Assembly (NCBI RefSeq): GCF_029983095.1
Contig: NZ_CP120467.1
Location: forward strand, 1,844,501 to 1,908,500
Direction: 5' to 3'
Length of the DNA: 64,000 nt
Source of the DNA: Enterococcus montenegrensis
Lineage (GTDB): Bacteria > Bacillota > Bacilli > Lactobacillales > Enterococcaceae
Below, piece by piece: positions 26,101-35,294 of the stretch. The number at the start of each line of letters is the position of its first letter. Positions within the stretch are counted from its first letter, which is position 1. Made by a program: the position numbers and the translations under genes. Below the pieces are notes generated by a model. It was not told the DNA's origin, ran no database searches, and saw nothing but the letters and a program-made list of their open reading frames with translations.

Positions 26101-27629
26101 GGCGGATTGGTCACTTGGGCAAATTGTTGTTTGAAGTATGTGAATAAAGATTGTGGTTTTTCACTTAAAACTGCTAGCGGTGAGTCAAATCCCATCGAAA
26201 TAACAGGTTCTTCTCCGTTTTCAGCCATTGGTACAATGACGGTACGTAAAATTTCATCAGTATACCCATTGAGTTGCCACAATTGTCGGATTTCTTTTTC
26301 TGACAAGGGGTTGCTTTTTTTCTTTGGTGTTTTTATTTCGTTTAATTTGATTCGCTTTTCTTTTAGCCATGTTTCATAAGGCTTAGCCGTAGCATATTTT
26401 TGACGAATTTCTTCGTTACGATAAATTTTTCCTTGTTTTGTATCGACTAAAAACAGATTAGCCGGTCCTAAAACACCTTTTTCAAGTACATCTTCTGGGG
26501 CTAAATCGACTACCCCGGATTCTGAAGCAACCACAATTAACCCATCTTTTGTAATAGAGTAACGAGAAGGCCGTAATCCATTTCGATCTAAAGCTGCCCC
26601 AACAATTTCACCATCGGTAAAACATAATGCAGCCGGTCCATCCCAAGGCGCCATAAAGCTCGCATTATATTCATTAAAGGCTTGTAGTTCCTTGGTTAAA
26701 TTGGCTTCTTTTGACCAGGCTTCTGGTACCATCATCATTAATGCATGGGGAATATCGCGGCCGTTACGATACAAATACTCTAAACAGTTCTCTAGTTTTG
26801 CCGAATCTGAATTGTCTTTGTTGTAGACTTCAATTTTATGGCTATGCATCCAATTTTCCGCACCTCGAAGTGTGTTGATTTCCCCATTGTGGGCCAAAAA
26901 ACGAAAAGGCTGTGCGCGGTCCCAACTTGGAAATGTGTTGGTAGAAAAACGAGAATGAGTCAAGGCAATGCTCGTCTCCATTGACGCATCTTTTAAATCT
27001 GGGTAAAAAAGGCCTACTTGGTAAGCATGTAACATCCCTTTATAAACAATTGTTTTGGCAGACATACTACAAATGACCAGCTCATCTGGATTGTATGATT
27101 TTTCAATTTTCCGGCGCAAACGAAATAATTGGTCTTCAAAAGCGCGGCCACTTTTCACATCCATCGGTTTTTCAATAAATAATTGTAAAAAATTCGGCAT
27201 AACAGCTTGAGCGCCAGGGCCACATTCATAAAAGTTAAAGGGTACATCCCGCGCCCACAAAACATCATACCCCGCTTGTAAAATGTCCTGTATTAAAACA
27301 TTAGTCATTTGTTCTTTTTGTATTTTATCCTTAGGTAAAAATAACATTGCTACTGCGTACTCGCCTTTTTTAGGCAATGTTACTCCAGCTTCTTGGGCTT
27401 TTTTTTGAAAGAAACGATCTGGTAAAGCCATTAAAATGCCTGCACCATCACCAGTGTCTGGTTCAGCACCAGTCCCACCACGGTGATTCATTCGCTCTAA
27501 CATCGTTAAGGCATGTTCAACTAATTGGTGAGAGGGCTTGCCATCTTTTTGTGCGATAAAGCCCATCCCACACGCATCTTTTTCAAACTTGGGGTCATAC
27601 ATCAAGTTTTTTTCTGCAATTTTTTCCAC
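23133..27629 (-). CDS. gltB: Glutamate synthase large subunit
   Basis: A 1498-aa amidotransferase that makes two glutamates from glutamine and 2-oxoglutarate. A 19-residue propeptide precedes Cys20 (DACGMGF), the N-terminal nucleophile of the class II glutaminase domain (20 to about 430). The central and FMN-synthase domains follow, with the 3Fe-4S cysteines in GCVMMRVCSLNTCPVG, then the C-terminal GXGXG beta-helix. The start is GTG after AGGTG. With gltD it forms an ammonia-assimilation operon that many enterococci lack. A TTGCAG-17-TAAACT promoter lies upstream. Confidence 0.97.
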   Translation of the reverse strand: MEKIAEKNLMYDPKFEKDACGMGFIAQKDGKPSHQLVEHALTMLERMNHRGGTGAEPDTGDGAGILMALPDRFFQKKAQEAGVTLPKKGEYAVAMLFLPKDKIQKEQMTNVLIQDILQAGYDVLWARDVPFNFYECGPGAQAVMPNFLQLFIEKPMDVKSGRAFEDQLFRLRRKIEKSYNPDELVICSMSAKTIVYKGMLHAYQVGLFYPDLKDASMETSIALTHSRFSTNTFPSWDRAQPFRFLAHNGEINTLRGAENWMHSHKIEVYNKDNSDSAKLENCLEYLYRNGRDIPHALMMMVPEAWSKEANLTKELQAFNEYNASFMAPWDGPAALCFTDGEIVGAALDRNGLRPSRYSITKDGLIVVASESGVVDLAPEDVLEKGVLGPANLFLVDTKQGKIYRNEEIRQKYATAKPYETWLKEKRIKLNEIKTPKKKSNPLSEKEIRQLWQLNGYTDEILRTVIVPMAENGEEPVISMGFDSPLAVLSEKPQSLFTYFKQQFAQVTNPPIDAIREKMVIGTELFLGRDSDIRKDQAENCSKVKIDSPILSTADFEKLLTVDQDQQKTVVQSILYPVNEDDPNSLQQALEHVFKEAETKIDNGGTIIVLSDRNRQKGEMAIPILLAVSGLHNYLVSRGKGSLASIVADTAEVCEVHHCGMLVGYGASGVHPYLAYASLLAYNLNDKVENFRKACEKGLIKVMSRMGISTVAGYHGAQLFEAVGISSTVVEQYFTGTASRIGGLSLTQIEAEYYACYQQAFGANANDYLPSGGSYQYKADGEHHLFNPKTIYNFQKAVRSGRYELYQEYAKAMNEEALATPATLRSMWEFKNVRPSVDLAEVEPAADIVKRFKVGAMSYGSLSEEAHKCLAEAMNAIGAKSNSGEGGEHRDRFKPLPDGRNFNSKIKQVASGRFGVNAEYLMSAEELQIKVAQGAKPGEGGQLPGNKVFPWVAEIRGSTPGVRLISPPPHHDIYSIEDLAQLIYDLKAINPYAKINVKLVSSTGVGTIATGVVKAGADVVVISGYDGGTGASPRNSVRDAGLPWEMGLTEAHQTLALNQLRQRVILETDGKLMTGKDIAVAALLGAEEYSFASLALVAVGCVMMRVCSLNTCPVGVATQNPALRQFFAGKPEHVINAMMFLAEDLREIMAQLGFKTIDEMIGHTEVIKPRYVAKGKAKSLDFSKMLATTAGIERKVSDPFLEKRQWPLLDDYAKAAIEAKQTVTVKENINNVKRSVGARMGGWIAERFGNYALTPGLLKYEYEGIAGQSFGAFTTQGMELKLIGEANDYVAKGLSGGRLIIVPPQKAAYDTKNSPIVGNVACFGANKGEAYFRGLAGERFCVRNSGAKVVVEGVGDNGCEYMTGGIAVILGKTGRNFAAGMSGGLAYIYDSDKSFPACCNMEMVELYPIDEQDHILKELIENHFEYTASPKAAEILANWETAKTDFIKVYPKEFHAVNDALKEFQAQGLAGDKLLHAAFEKVIGTKKEVTISVAGKERG

Positions 27630-27673
27630 GCAAGCACCTACTTTTTTATTTTCTGAAAATTCTAATTTTTACT

Positions 27674-27702
27674 AGTTTACATTGTTTTTCACGACACTGC
27701 AA
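27674..27702 (-). promoter_or_regulatory. Candidate promoter of gltB-gltD
   Basis: Minus strand: TTGCAG (27697-27702), 17-base spacer, TAAACT (27674-27679), 45 bases before the GTG start. No clear GltC or TnrA box was recognised. Confidence 0.45.
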
Positions 27703-27778
27703 TTACTTTCAAAAATTTTCATCGTTTTTTTTTAGAAACGTTCGTAAAATATAACATCTGCTTAAAAAAACAGAGACG

Positions 27779-27819
27779 AAATAAGGACTTGAAATGTAAG
27801 ACATTCCAGGTCCTTATTT
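27779..27819 (-). terminator. Probable terminator after ileS
   Basis: AAATAAGGAC (27779-27788) and GTCCTTATTT (27810-27819) pair, with AATGT/ACATT inside. The T tail on the minus strand is interrupted, so it may be leaky. Confidence 0.5.
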
Positions 27820-27855
27820 ATAACATGAAAAGCCGGGATTGGCGACTTTAAATTT

Positions 27856-30648
27856 TTATTCGATTCCTTCAGCTACTTCATTAGGGTAATTTTCTTTGAC
27901 GATTTGTGTACAGTGGTGACATAAGGTTGGTAAGGCACTATCACTGCCGACTTCTTTTCTAACTTGACGGCAACGATCACAGACATGACCATCTGCTTTT
28001 TCAACTAAAATCGCAACGTCTTCAAATTTCATAGCATTTTCTGGAACAAGGCTACCAACTTGTTCAACTTTAAAGTAATCTTCCGCAACAATTAGTAATT
28101 GCGCCAAATTGCTATCGACTGCAGTTAAAAGGGCAGCAACTTGTTCATTGGGATAAATCGTTACTTTTGCTTCTAGTGGTTTACCGATTAATTTTTCATT
28201 TCGGGCTTGCTCTAAAGCTTTTAATACATTATCTCTAAAGTCTAAAAAGGCACTCCACAGATCAAGTAATTCATCTTGGTTGGCAAATTCTTTATAGCCG
28301 GGCATTTCTGCTAATTGAACGTAATCTTCTTCTTCTGGTAAGTAAGACCAGATCTCTTCAGCTGTGTGCGGGATGATTGGTGTCAAAAGTTTTGTCAAAG
28401 CAACGACTGCTTGATAAAAGACTGTCTGCATCGCGCGACGCGCATGGTCATTTTCAGCTTCAATATAGACGACATCTTTAGCAAAGTCTAAATAGAAAGA
28501 AGATAAGTCTACTGTTAAGAAATTCATCACGGTACGATAGATGTGTAAGAAATTATATTTTTCATAGCCATCTTCTAAGATTGTCTTTATAACTTGGTTT
28601 AACCGTACTGTCATATATTTATCAACCGAGCGTAATTCTTCAAAAGGCACAGCGTCAGCTTTTGGATCAAAGTCATTTGTATTAGCCAACAAGAAGCGCA
28701 TCGTGTTACGGATTTTACGGTAAACTTCTGAAACTTGATTCAAAATATCCATTGAAACCCGTACATCAGCTTCATAATCCACACTTGCTACCCACAGGCG
28801 TAAAATATCTGCGCCCATTTGATTGATAACTTTTTCAGGAGCGATGGTATTGCCTAAAGATTTACTCATCTTCCGACCTTCGCCATCTAACGTGAAGCCT
28901 TGTGATAAGACCGCTTTATAAGGTGCCACCCCATTGATGGCAACACTGGTAGTGATACTTGAGTTAAACCAGCCACGGTATTGGTCAGAGCCTTCCAAAT
29001 ACATATCCGCAGGAAAGCTTAATTCGGGACGTTGACGTAAGACTGCTTCATGGGATGAACCTGAGTCAAACCAAACATCCATAATATCATTTTCTTTCGT
29101 AAATTCTCCGTTTGGTGAACCAGGATGTGTAAAGCCTGCAGGTAATAATTCCTTGGCTTCTTTTTCAAACCAGATATTTGAACCATGAGCGGCAAATAAT
29201 TCAGCAACATGTTCAATTGTTTCCGGTGTGATGATTGCTTCCCCATTTTCCGCATAAAAAATTGGCAATGGTACACCCCATGCTCGTTGACGGGAAATCA
29301 CCCAATCACCACGGTCACGAATCATGTTGTAAAGACGTGTTTTTCCCCAAGGAATAATCCAATCCACTTTTTCGATTTCAGTTAAAATATCGCTTCTAAA
29401 TTTATCAATTGAAGCAAACCATTGTGGTGTTGCGCGATAAATAACTGGTTTTTTTGTTCGCCAGTCATGAGGATAGCTATGGGTAAAGAAGTCTAGTTTT
29501 AATAATGCACCTTTATCTTCTAATAACTTGGTAACTTCTGGGTTTGCTTTGTCGTAAAACATCCCTTCAAAACCAGGTGCTTCAGCCGTAAACATACCAC
29601 GGTTATCAACTGGTGATAAAACTTCTAGTCCGTATTTTTTACCAACGATGTAGTCATCTTCACCATGTCCTGGAGCAGTGTGAACTAAACCAGTTCCGGC
29701 ATCTAGCGTAACATGATCTCCACACATTACAAGTGAGGTCCGATCGTAAAATGGATGTTTTGCCGTCATATACTCCATTGCTGTACCTGGAAATTCCTGT
29801 AAAACTTTGACATTTTCCCAACCAATTTGATCTTTAACGGTATCTAATAGGTCTTTGGCAACGACATATTTTTTTCCATCGGCTTCAATTTGTACGTAAG
29901 TATAGGTTGGATTAACAGAAATACCAAGATTTGCTGGTAAGGTCCAAGGGGTTGTTGTCCAAATTACAAATGAAGTGTCCGTATCTAGCAAATCTTTGCC
30001 ATCTACTACTTTAAAGGCAACATAAATTGATGGTGATTTCACATCTTTATATTCAATTTCGGCTTCAGCTAAAGAAGATTCACTTGATGGTGACCAGTAA
30101 ATTGGTTTTAAACCTTTATAGATATAGCCTTTTTCTGCCATTTTACCAAAAACGCGAATTTCGGCTGCTTCATAGGCTGGGTCTAAGGTAACATAGGGGT
30201 TATCCCAATCACCAGCAACACCTAGTCGTTTGAAGTCATTACGTTGTTTATCAACTTGTGACATCGCATATTCCCGACATTTTTCCCGGTACTCTGCCAT
30301 TGTCATTTCTTTACGTTTAATCCCTTTATTGGTTAAAACTTGTTCGATTGGTAAACCATGTGTATCCCAACCAGGAACATATGGCGCCCGAAAACCAGAC
30401 ATTGATTTGAAGCGGACGATAATATCTTTACTAATTTTATTTAATGAATGACCAATATGAATATTCCCATTGGCATATGGCGGACCGTCGTGTAAAACAA
30501 AAGAAGGTTTGCCTTCGTTTAATTTTTGGCGTTGCCCATACAAGTCAGCTTCTTCCCAATTTTTTTGCCATTCTTTTTCCCGGTTTGGCAAATTGCCTCG
30601 CATTGGAAAACCGGTTTTACCTAGATGTAATGTTTCTTTCATCTTCAT
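27856..30648 (-). CDS. ileS: Isoleucyl-tRNA synthetase
   Basis: A 930-aa class Ia synthetase charging tRNA-Ile. The HIGH motif appears as GNIHIGHSL and the KMSKS loop as [10 protein letters not shown]; the CP1 editing domain is between them, and the C-terminal zinc site is CDRC then CHHC. The ATG at 30648, nine bases after GGAG, gives the expected [20 protein letters not shown] start; a longer in-frame extension runs back through the T-box and is not coding. Expression is controlled by the upstream T-box. It lies downstream of divIVA, the usual place in Lactobacillales. Confidence 0.98.
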   Translation of the reverse strand: MKMKETLHLGKTGFPMRGNLPNREKEWQKNWEEADLYGQRQKLNEGKPSFVLHDGPPYANGNIHIGHSLNKISKDIIVRFKSMSGFRAPYVPGWDTHGLPIEQVLTNKGIKRKEMTMAEYREKCREYAMSQVDKQRNDFKRLGVAGDWDNPYVTLDPAYEAAEIRVFGKMAEKGYIYKGLKPIYWSPSSESSLAEAEIEYKDVKSPSIYVAFKVVDGKDLLDTDTSFVIWTTTPWTLPANLGISVNPTYTYVQIEADGKKYVVAKDLLDTVKDQIGWENVKVLQEFPGTAMEYMTAKHPFYDRTSLVMCGDHVTLDAGTGLVHTAPGHGEDDYIVGKKYGLEVLSPVDNRGMFTAEAPGFEGMFYDKANPEVTKLLEDKGALLKLDFFTHSYPHDWRTKKPVIYRATPQWFASIDKFRSDILTEIEKVDWIIPWGKTRLYNMIRDRGDWVISRQRAWGVPLPIFYAENGEAIITPETIEHVAELFAAHGSNIWFEKEAKELLPAGFTHPGSPNGEFTKENDIMDVWFDSGSSHEAVLRQRPELSFPADMYLEGSDQYRGWFNSSITTSVAINGVAPYKAVLSQGFTLDGEGRKMSKSLGNTIAPEKVINQMGADILRLWVASVDYEADVRVSMDILNQVSEVYRKIRNTMRFLLANTNDFDPKADAVPFEELRSVDKYMTVRLNQVIKTILEDGYEKYNFLHIYRTVMNFLTVDLSSFYLDFAKDVVYIEAENDHARRAMQTVFYQAVVALTKLLTPIIPHTAEEIWSYLPEEEDYVQLAEMPGYKEFANQDELLDLWSAFLDFRDNVLKALEQARNEKLIGKPLEAKVTIYPNEQVAALLTAVDSNLAQLLIVAEDYFKVEQVGSLVPENAMKFEDVAILVEKADGHVCDRCRQVRKEVGSDSALPTLCHHCTQIVKENYPNEVAEGIE

Positions 30649-30659
30649 GAATATCCGCT

Positions 30660-30905
30660 CCTGTCCTTTATTTTTACAGTTAGCAACTGTGAAAAAGTGT
30701 ATAAAAAAACGCTCATCCCCAAAAAGGGACGAACGTTGTCGTGGTACCACCCAAATTTGTACAAAACTGTACTTCTTTGTGATTGTTAACGTGAATCACA
30801 CGTCAATGTTTACTTCATTCAACATTAAAACCAATAGAGGATCTTTTTTTTAGTAGGGTTCATCGGTCTTTCACTGTCACCGACTCGCTTTAGAAATGCT
30901 AAAAA
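30660..30905 (-). promoter_or_regulatory. T-box riboswitch controlling ileS
   Basis: The minus-strand leader contains the conserved T-box sequence GGGTGGTACCACG (complement of 30740-30752), which pairs with the tRNA acceptor end. It is followed by the terminator hairpin AACGTTCGTCCC/GGGGATGAGCGTT (about 30701-30735) with seven T. Upstream is a stem-I-like region including GGTGACAGTG and GACCGATGAACC. Uncharged tRNA-Ile would favour the antiterminator. An ATC at the complement of 30840-30842 is a candidate specifier codon, but I could not fold the stem to confirm it. Confidence 0.92.
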
Positions 30906-30915
30906 CTTTTCTGTT

Positions 30916-31677
30916 CTATTTTTGGTCTTTTTCTTCAATTTTATTTAATAATTCTTTGGCATCATCTAATGTGTTGACCGCAGGAATTTCTTGACTTGGT
31001 GTAATGATTTTTTCACTAGCTTCTACGATATCGACTTGATTTTCAGTCATATCACTGTTTGAGTTTACTTCATCTGGATTTTCTTTGTCAAGTTCTTTTT
31101 CCATTAGTTGTTGGAAAGCTTCGTGGCCATCTTGAACGTAGCTTGCAAATGGCTTCAAAATTTCATCCCATTCTGGACTTTTCACTTGTTCTAATTGAGA
31201 TTGCAACATTAATGTTAAGTTTTGGTGGAAAACGCGTGTTTTGGTTTTCAAATCATTGGTTTCTGTTGCAAGTTGACGCGCACTTTCGCTAGCATCATTT
31301 AAAATTTCTTTAGCTTTTTGTTCTGCAGCGGTGGTTAATTCATGAGCGTGTTTTTCAGCACTTGAAACTAACTCATCGGCACGATTTTGCGCTGAGGTAA
31401 CAATTACTTCAGATTCTTTGCTGGCACTCGTTTTTACTTTATCAGCAGTATCTTGGGCTACAATGATGGACTGGTTTAAGGCGTCTTTTAATTCATTGAA
31501 ATATTCCAGTTTTTCTTCTGCATGTTTTAAAGCTTTTTCCATTTCACGATTCTTTTGAAGTAATTCTTCATAATCACGACCAACTAAATCCAAGAAGTCG
31601 TCTACTTCATCTTGATTATATCCCCGCATTTTTACTGCGAAGGTCTTATTATTAATGTCTAATGGAGTTAATGCCAT
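30916..31677 (-). CDS. divIVA: DivIVA cell-division/polarity protein
   Basis: A 253-aa coiled-coil protein that binds curved membrane at poles and septa and recruits division and wall partners. The N-terminal lipid-binding domain is MALTPLDINNKTFAVKMRGY, NQDEVDDFLD (about 1-40), followed by long heptad-repeat coiled coils (about 40-170) and an acidic tail. The ATG at 31677 lies eight bases after AAAGGTGG; a GTG within that site is disregarded. Last gene of the division cluster before the T-box of ileS. Confidence 0.96.
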   Translation of the reverse strand: MALTPLDINNKTFAVKMRGYNQDEVDDFLDLVGRDYEELLQKNREMEKALKHAEEKLEYFNELKDALNQSIIVAQDTADKVKTSASKESEVIVTSAQNRADELVSSAEKHAHELTTAAEQKAKEILNDASESARQLATETNDLKTKTRVFHQNLTLMLQSQLEQVKSPEWDEILKPFASYVQDGHEAFQQLMEKELDKENPDEVNSNSDMTENQVDIVEASEKIITPSQEIPAVNTLDDAKELLNKIEEKDQK

Positions 31678-31695
31678 TTTTTCTACCACCTTTAC

Positions 31696-32478
31696 TTATT
31701 TTCTTAAAACACCTAATGTTAAGCGTATTTTATCTTTTTTAGTTTTACCTTCAATTCCTTGTAGCTGAATACGACCAAAGCCCCGTACTGAAATAATGTC
31801 TAGTAAATCTAACATAAAATCTGGTCGCAGCGTTTCTGTCCAGTTGACTTTGATTTTCCCGTTTTCCACCAATTGTTTGGCCCGCTGGCGGGAAATGTTG
31901 AAAACAGTAGAGATTACTGTGTCTAAACGTAAAGAAGAAACCGTAGTTTTTTCTTCTTCCCAACTGTCTTTGGGTTTTAAAATCTCTGTATAACGTACTT
32001 CTTCTAGGCGAGTTGTTACATTACCGACTTTAGTAAGTTGTAAGGCAACAAAACTAGCAACTTCTTTTGCAATAAAGATTTGCCAGGCTGTACCATCACT
32101 AATAATATCACCGAAATATTCCCGCTTAATTCCAGTACCCATTAAAGTACCTAATAATTTACCGTGACTTAAATTGGCAAATTTAACAGGATAGTGCACT
32201 TGATAAACGGCAATATCAAATTCGTCTAAAGAGGGTTCGTAATAATCCGGATAAATTAATAAACGCCGTCTTTCAGCTTGTTCATAACCGCCATAAAACA
32301 TAAATTTCAATTCTGTTTCCTGACGAATCAACGTTTGCGCGATATACGCTTGACGCGGATCTAAAAAGTCGGTTAAATACGGTGCATATTGCATTTGCAC
32401 TTGTTCAATCCAATCGGTTACAGCGTCAATAAAAGGGCGTTCATCAGCCCGAAAATGTTGATAGACATTTACGTTCAT
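31696..32478 (-). CDS. ylmH: YlmH-type S4 RNA-binding protein
   Basis: A 260-aa protein with an N-terminal YlmH domain and a C-terminal S4 RNA-binding domain (about 180-245; SLRLDTVISTVFNISRQRAK, then VNWTETLRPDFMLDLLDIIS). YlmH homologues act on ribosomes, including a reported role in rescue of stalled large subunits, and are always near divIVA in this group. The start follows GAGGGGTGGGAG. It is between ylmG and divIVA in a compact operon. Confidence 0.94.
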   Translation of the reverse strand: MNVNVYQHFRADERPFIDAVTDWIEQVQMQYAPYLTDFLDPRQAYIAQTLIRQETELKFMFYGGYEQAERRRLLIYPDYYEPSLDEFDIAVYQVHYPVKFANLSHGKLLGTLMGTGIKREYFGDIISDGTAWQIFIAKEVASFVALQLTKVGNVTTRLEEVRYTEILKPKDSWEEEKTTVSSLRLDTVISTVFNISRQRAKQLVENGKIKVNWTETLRPDFMLDLLDIISVRGFGRIQLQGIEGKTKKDKIRLTLGVLRK

Positions 32479-32498
32479 TGACTCCCACCCCTCATTTC

Positions 32499-32753
32499 TT
32501 AATACATAATATTGACTAATATAGTCGTTAGGCCTTGGCTGGCCAAATTTAACACGATAATTGCAACAGCAATCGTTAAGTCAATCGGCCCAATTGTTAA
32601 ATTAAGACGATCGAATAAACTTAAATATGGTTCACAAATTTTCCGCAAAAAGCGACCAATCGCTGATTGATAACCGCCTGGAAACCAAGACAGTAAAGCA
32701 TAAATCATTAGTAAAACCGAATATAAATAAACGGCATCGCTAAATAAACTCAA
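32499..32753 (-). CDS. ylmG: YggT/YlmG family membrane protein
   Basis: An 84-aa (or 88-aa) protein with two transmembrane helices, containing the family signature YALLSWFPGG and the conserved FLRKICEPYLSLFDRL. YlmG-type proteins are linked to division-site or nucleoid organisation and always lie beside sepF. The nearest canonical start is TTG at 32753, 20 bases from the ribosome site. An ATT at 32765 in the same frame lies exactly eight bases after GAGGAGG and would add IFRL, matching the longer N-terminus of homologues; initiation at AUU is therefore plausible. Confidence 0.9.
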   Translation of the reverse strand: MSLFSDAVYLYSVLLMIYALLSWFPGGYQSAIGRFLRKICEPYLSLFDRLNLTIGPIDLTIAVAIIVLNLASQGLTTILVNIMY

Positions 32754-32778
32754 TAACCTAAAAATGGCAATTGCCTCC

Positions 32779-33315
32779 TCAATTTAAATCGTATAAATCC
32801 GTTTCAGTTGGAAAAGTTCCTTGGCCGTCAATTTCAACATCATAGGGCGTACATAAGAAAATTTCGTCCCCCACGCGTTTAATGTCGCCATCTTGAGCAT
32901 AGACTGTTCCGGTTAGAAAATCTACGATTCGTCTTGCTTGATCTTCTTCAACTGATTGAAAATTAACTAAGACTGCTTCTCCATTTAAAATATGTTGGGC
33001 AATCTTTTTTACTTCATGGTAATTACGCGGCTCTAAAATAGTAATTTTTCCAGCCGTATTTTTACTTGTATTTACCGGCTGTTGCCGTTTAGGCGTTACA
33101 GGTGTCTTCATATTTTGCCGTAACGAAACAACTTTTTTATCTGATTTGGGTGTTTCATAGACAGGTTCATGATTTGTTACAGGATTTGATTTTTCAACCG
33201 GAATTTCTTCAACAACTGCTTCTTCATAACCATTGACCGCAGGGGCCACTTCATATTCTTCATAGCTATCTTCTGATAGACCGAAAAAATCTGCCGCTTT
33301 ACTAAAGATCGACAT
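32779..33315 (-). CDS. sepF: SepF cell-division protein
   Basis: A 178-aa cytosolic protein that tethers FtsZ to the membrane and bundles protofilaments. The N-terminal amphipathic membrane anchor is MSIFSKAADFFGLSED, then a variable acidic linker (about 17-85), then the globular SepF domain (about 90-170; ILEPRNYHEVKKIAQHIL and VNFQSVEEDQARRIVDFLTG). AAAGGAGGAG precedes the ATG. Located between ylmE and ylmG as usual. Confidence 0.96.
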   Translation of the reverse strand: MSIFSKAADFFGLSEDSYEEYEVAPAVNGYEEAVVEEIPVEKSNPVTNHEPVYETPKSDKKVVSLRQNMKTPVTPKRQQPVNTSKNTAGKITILEPRNYHEVKKIAQHILNGEAVLVNFQSVEEDQARRIVDFLTGTVYAQDGDIKRVGDEIFLCTPYDVEIDGQGTFPTETDLYDLN

Positions 33316-33329
33316 GATAACTCCTCCTT

Positions 33330-34007
33330 TTAGGCATCTTTGACTAAAGCCGTACCGACACGAATAAATGTTGCCCCTTCATAAATAGCTGCTGGAAAGT
33401 CATTACTCATTCCCATGCTTAATTCATGACAGGGAGCATAGACTAAATTGGCTGCTTCAATTTCTTGTTGCAGCTGCCGTAGCTTTCCAAATATAGCGCG
33501 TTGTTCTTCTACCTTAGCTCCAAATGGTGCCATTGTCATCAGACCTACGACTTGGATTTTATCATAAGCGTAAAGAGCAGCAATAAATTCAGGAAGTTCT
33601 GCCGGTGTGACGCCATGTTTTGACGCTTCACCAGAAACGTTAACTTCTACGAAGCATTTAATTACATGCTCCGCTCTTTTTTGAATTTCAGCCGCCAAGC
33701 TTAAGTTATCTAAAGCATGGAAATAGTCTATTTTATTTATAACTAATTTTACCTTTCTCCGCTGTAAATTGCCAATAAAATGCCAGCAAATCGTGTTAAT
33801 ATCGGCTAATTCTTGTTTTTTTTCTAAGAAAACATCTGTCCGGTTTTCTGCTAGATCCAAAACATTTTGCGCAATTAACTGGCGCATTACCTGGCTGGAG
33901 ACAGTTTTCGTCACGGCAACCAACCGGACACTTTTTTCATCACGACCAACAAGAGCACATGACTCCTGTATCTCTTGTCGGACCTCCCGCAAGTTCTCAG
34001 CAATCAT
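33330..34007 (-). CDS. ylmE: YggS/YlmE pyridoxal phosphate homeostasis protein
   Basis: A 225-aa single-domain fold-type III PLP-binding protein (PLPBP family). The lysine in LVAVTKTVS forms the Schiff base; FIGNLQRRK and the C-terminal GMSNDFPAAI and TFIRVGTAL segments bind the phosphate. It keeps free PLP levels in balance and has no known catalytic activity. GGAGG lies eight to nine bases before the ATG. Part of the ftsZ-divIVA operon. Confidence 0.95.
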   Translation of the reverse strand: MIAENLREVRQEIQESCALVGRDEKSVRLVAVTKTVSSQVMRQLIAQNVLDLAENRTDVFLEKKQELADINTICWHFIGNLQRRKVKLVINKIDYFHALDNLSLAAEIQKRAEHVIKCFVEVNVSGEASKHGVTPAELPEFIAALYAYDKIQVVGLMTMAPFGAKVEEQRAIFGKLRQLQQEIEAANLVYAPCHELSMGMSNDFPAAIYEGATFIRVGTALVKDA

Positions 34008-34031
34008 GTGCTCTTACCTCCAAAGCTTTAA

Positions 34032-35270
34032 TTAACGTTTGCGACGGAAGAATGGTGGTGTACTTAATTCGTCATCATCACCAGATTTTACATCGTCACG
34101 ATTAAATGTATCGAATTCTTTCTTTTCGATATTTTCAAATTGTGTATCATCAACTTTAGGACGCACTGTTTGCTCCTTGCGAATATCCCAATCACCAAAA
34201 GCATTATCATCTTCAGGTTGTGTTGGTTTTGCTTGTTCCATATCTAAAACCGGTTTTTGTGGGATGCTGTGGATTTGATTTTGTCTTGAAGTGCGGCCTT
34301 TATTTTCCTTTTTTGTTGGATCAATTCCTGTTGCAATTACTGTTACGCGAATTTCATCACCTAATTCTTCATTAATTGAAGTACCTAAGATAATGTTTAC
34401 ATCGCCAGTTGCAGCATTTGCAACAATATCAGAAGCATCTTGTGCTTCAAATAAAGTCATATCCAAGCCGCCTGTGATATTTAATAAGACTTGTTCAGCA
34501 CCATCGATTGAAGTTTCTAACAATGGCGAAGAAATAGCTTTTTTCGTCGCTTCTATTACGCGATCTTCACCAGAGGCAACCCCGATCCCCATTAAAGCAG
34601 TACCTTGGTTTTCCATAACTGTTTTCACATCAGCAAAGTCCAAGTTCACGTAACCCGGAGCTGTAATCAAATCAGAAATGCCTTGTACACCTTGGCGTAA
34701 AACGTTATCAGCTTCACGGAAAGCTTCTAACATTGGCGTTTTCTTATCAACAACTTCTAATAGACGGTTGTTCGAAATAATTAATAATGTATCCACATTT
34801 TCTTTTAATTGTGCGATACCTTCAGCTGCAAAGCGGCCGCGTTTTGGTCCTTCAAAAGTAAAAGGACGTGTCACAACACCTACAGTTAATGCGCCAAGTT
34901 CTTTGGCGATTTTTGCTACGATTGGAGCAGCACCAGTACCAGTACCGCCACCCATACCAGCGGTGATGAAGATCATGTCTGCACCATCTAAGGCTTCGCG
35001 AATTGACTCTTCACTTTCTTCAGCGGCTTTTTGGCCAACTTCAGGTTGTGAACCAGCACCAAGACCACGTGTATATTTAGGGCCTAATTGAATAACTGTT
35101 TCTGCTTTTGAATTTTTTAAGGCTTGCACATCCGTATTAGCTGCGATGAACTCTACACCTTTAACGTTTTCTTCGATCATTCGGTTGACTGCGTTGCCAC
35201 CGCCACCGCCGACGCCGATAACTTTAATGACTGCGCCGTCATTTACGGTATTGTCAATTGAAAATTCCAT
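34032..35270 (-). CDS. ftsZ: Cell-division GTPase FtsZ
   Basis: A 412-aa tubulin homologue that forms the Z-ring. The GTP-binding domain has [13 protein letters not shown] and the tubulin signature [13 protein letters not shown]; the GTPase domain spans about 10-315, followed by a disordered linker and the C-terminal conserved peptide TPPFFRRKR, which binds FtsA and SepF. AGGAGG precedes the ATG. Length is typical for enterococci. Confidence 0.99.
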   Translation of the reverse strand: MEFSIDNTVNDGAVIKVIGVGGGGGNAVNRMIEENVKGVEFIAANTDVQALKNSKAETVIQLGPKYTRGLGAGSQPEVGQKAAEESEESIREALDGADMIFITAGMGGGTGTGAAPIVAKIAKELGALTVGVVTRPFTFEGPKRGRFAAEGIAQLKENVDTLLIISNNRLLEVVDKKTPMLEAFREADNVLRQGVQGISDLITAPGYVNLDFADVKTVMENQGTALMGIGVASGEDRVIEATKKAISSPLLETSIDGAEQVLLNITGGLDMTLFEAQDASDIVANAATGDVNIILGTSINEELGDEIRVTVIATGIDPTKKENKGRTSRQNQIHSIPQKPVLDMEQAKPTQPEDDNAFGDWDIRKEQTVRPKVDDTQFENIEKKEFDTFNRDDVKSGDDDELSTPPFFRRKR

Positions 35271-35294
35271 AATGTTTATTCCTCCTGCTTGGGT

